From positions 1 to 6,224 of the forward strand of contig NZ_JNWK01000119.1 in NCBI RefSeq assembly GCF_000716445.1: a DNA stretch of 6,224 bases, in the 5' to 3' direction. Below the pieces are notes generated by a model that was not told where the DNA came from, did no database searches, and saw only the letters and a program-made list of their open reading frames with translations. The stretch is from Streptomyces wedmorensis. Its GTDB lineage: Bacteria; Actinomycetota; Actinomycetes; Streptomycetales; Streptomycetaceae. Below are positions 1-6,224 of the stretch, in pieces. The position numbers and the translations under genes were made by a program. Within the stretch, counting starts at the first letter, position 1; each line of letters begins with the position of its first letter.

Positions 1-6186
<6,186 letters not shown>

Positions 6187-6224
6187 ACCACTGGAAGGAC
6201 GAGATCACCGCCACCGCGCCGGGC

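Overview
The window is a high-GC actinobacterial sequence, most likely from Streptomyces or a close relative. Most codons end in G or C, Ala/Arg/Pro/Thr are abundant, and TTA is almost absent. One plus-strand gene fills essentially the whole window. Its reading frame is open from base 1, so the true start lies upstream, and it runs without a stop to 6186. The visible part is 2,061 codons; the ATG at 412 is internal. There is no intergenic DNA, RNA gene, insertion sequence or CRISPR array. The open frames on the minus strand and in the other plus frames are composition shadows of this gene.

The encoded protein is a giant, modular SNF2-type protein. Bases 1-459 hold the tail of a first 'A' module. 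Four A modules follow (460-1170, 1171-1806, 1807-2463, 2464-3060), each about 200-240 residues. A disordered acidic Ser-Asp/Pro/His linker (3061-3309) leads to three 'B' modules of 215-227 residues (3310-3990, 3991-4635, 4636-5280). A bacterial SNF2-associated region of DUF3670 type follows (5281-6021), then the start of the SNF2 ATPase domain (from 6022). A and B modules share a C-terminal half. I recognise no named family for the modules, and this long repeat array on a SNF2 motor is the most novel content.

The ATPase domain is broken at its first catalytic motif. The frame reads as far as DEMGLG, where a P-loop Lys-Thr should follow, then enters a proline run and stops at 6186. The next SNF2 segment (TLVVAPLSVLNHW) is present but in frame +3, open to the window end. 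The spacing indicates a missing piece of roughly a dozen residues, not a one-base slip. This is either a real deletion that inactivates the motor or an assembly/sequencing loss at a GC-rich inverted repeat.

Three other features stand out. There is a single in-frame TTA codon (1324-1326), which in Streptomyces implies dependence on the bldA tRNA. There is no cysteine in the 2,044 residues before the break. Base composition is strongly mosaic, with C-ending, G-ending and lower-GC stretches that partly follow module boundaries.
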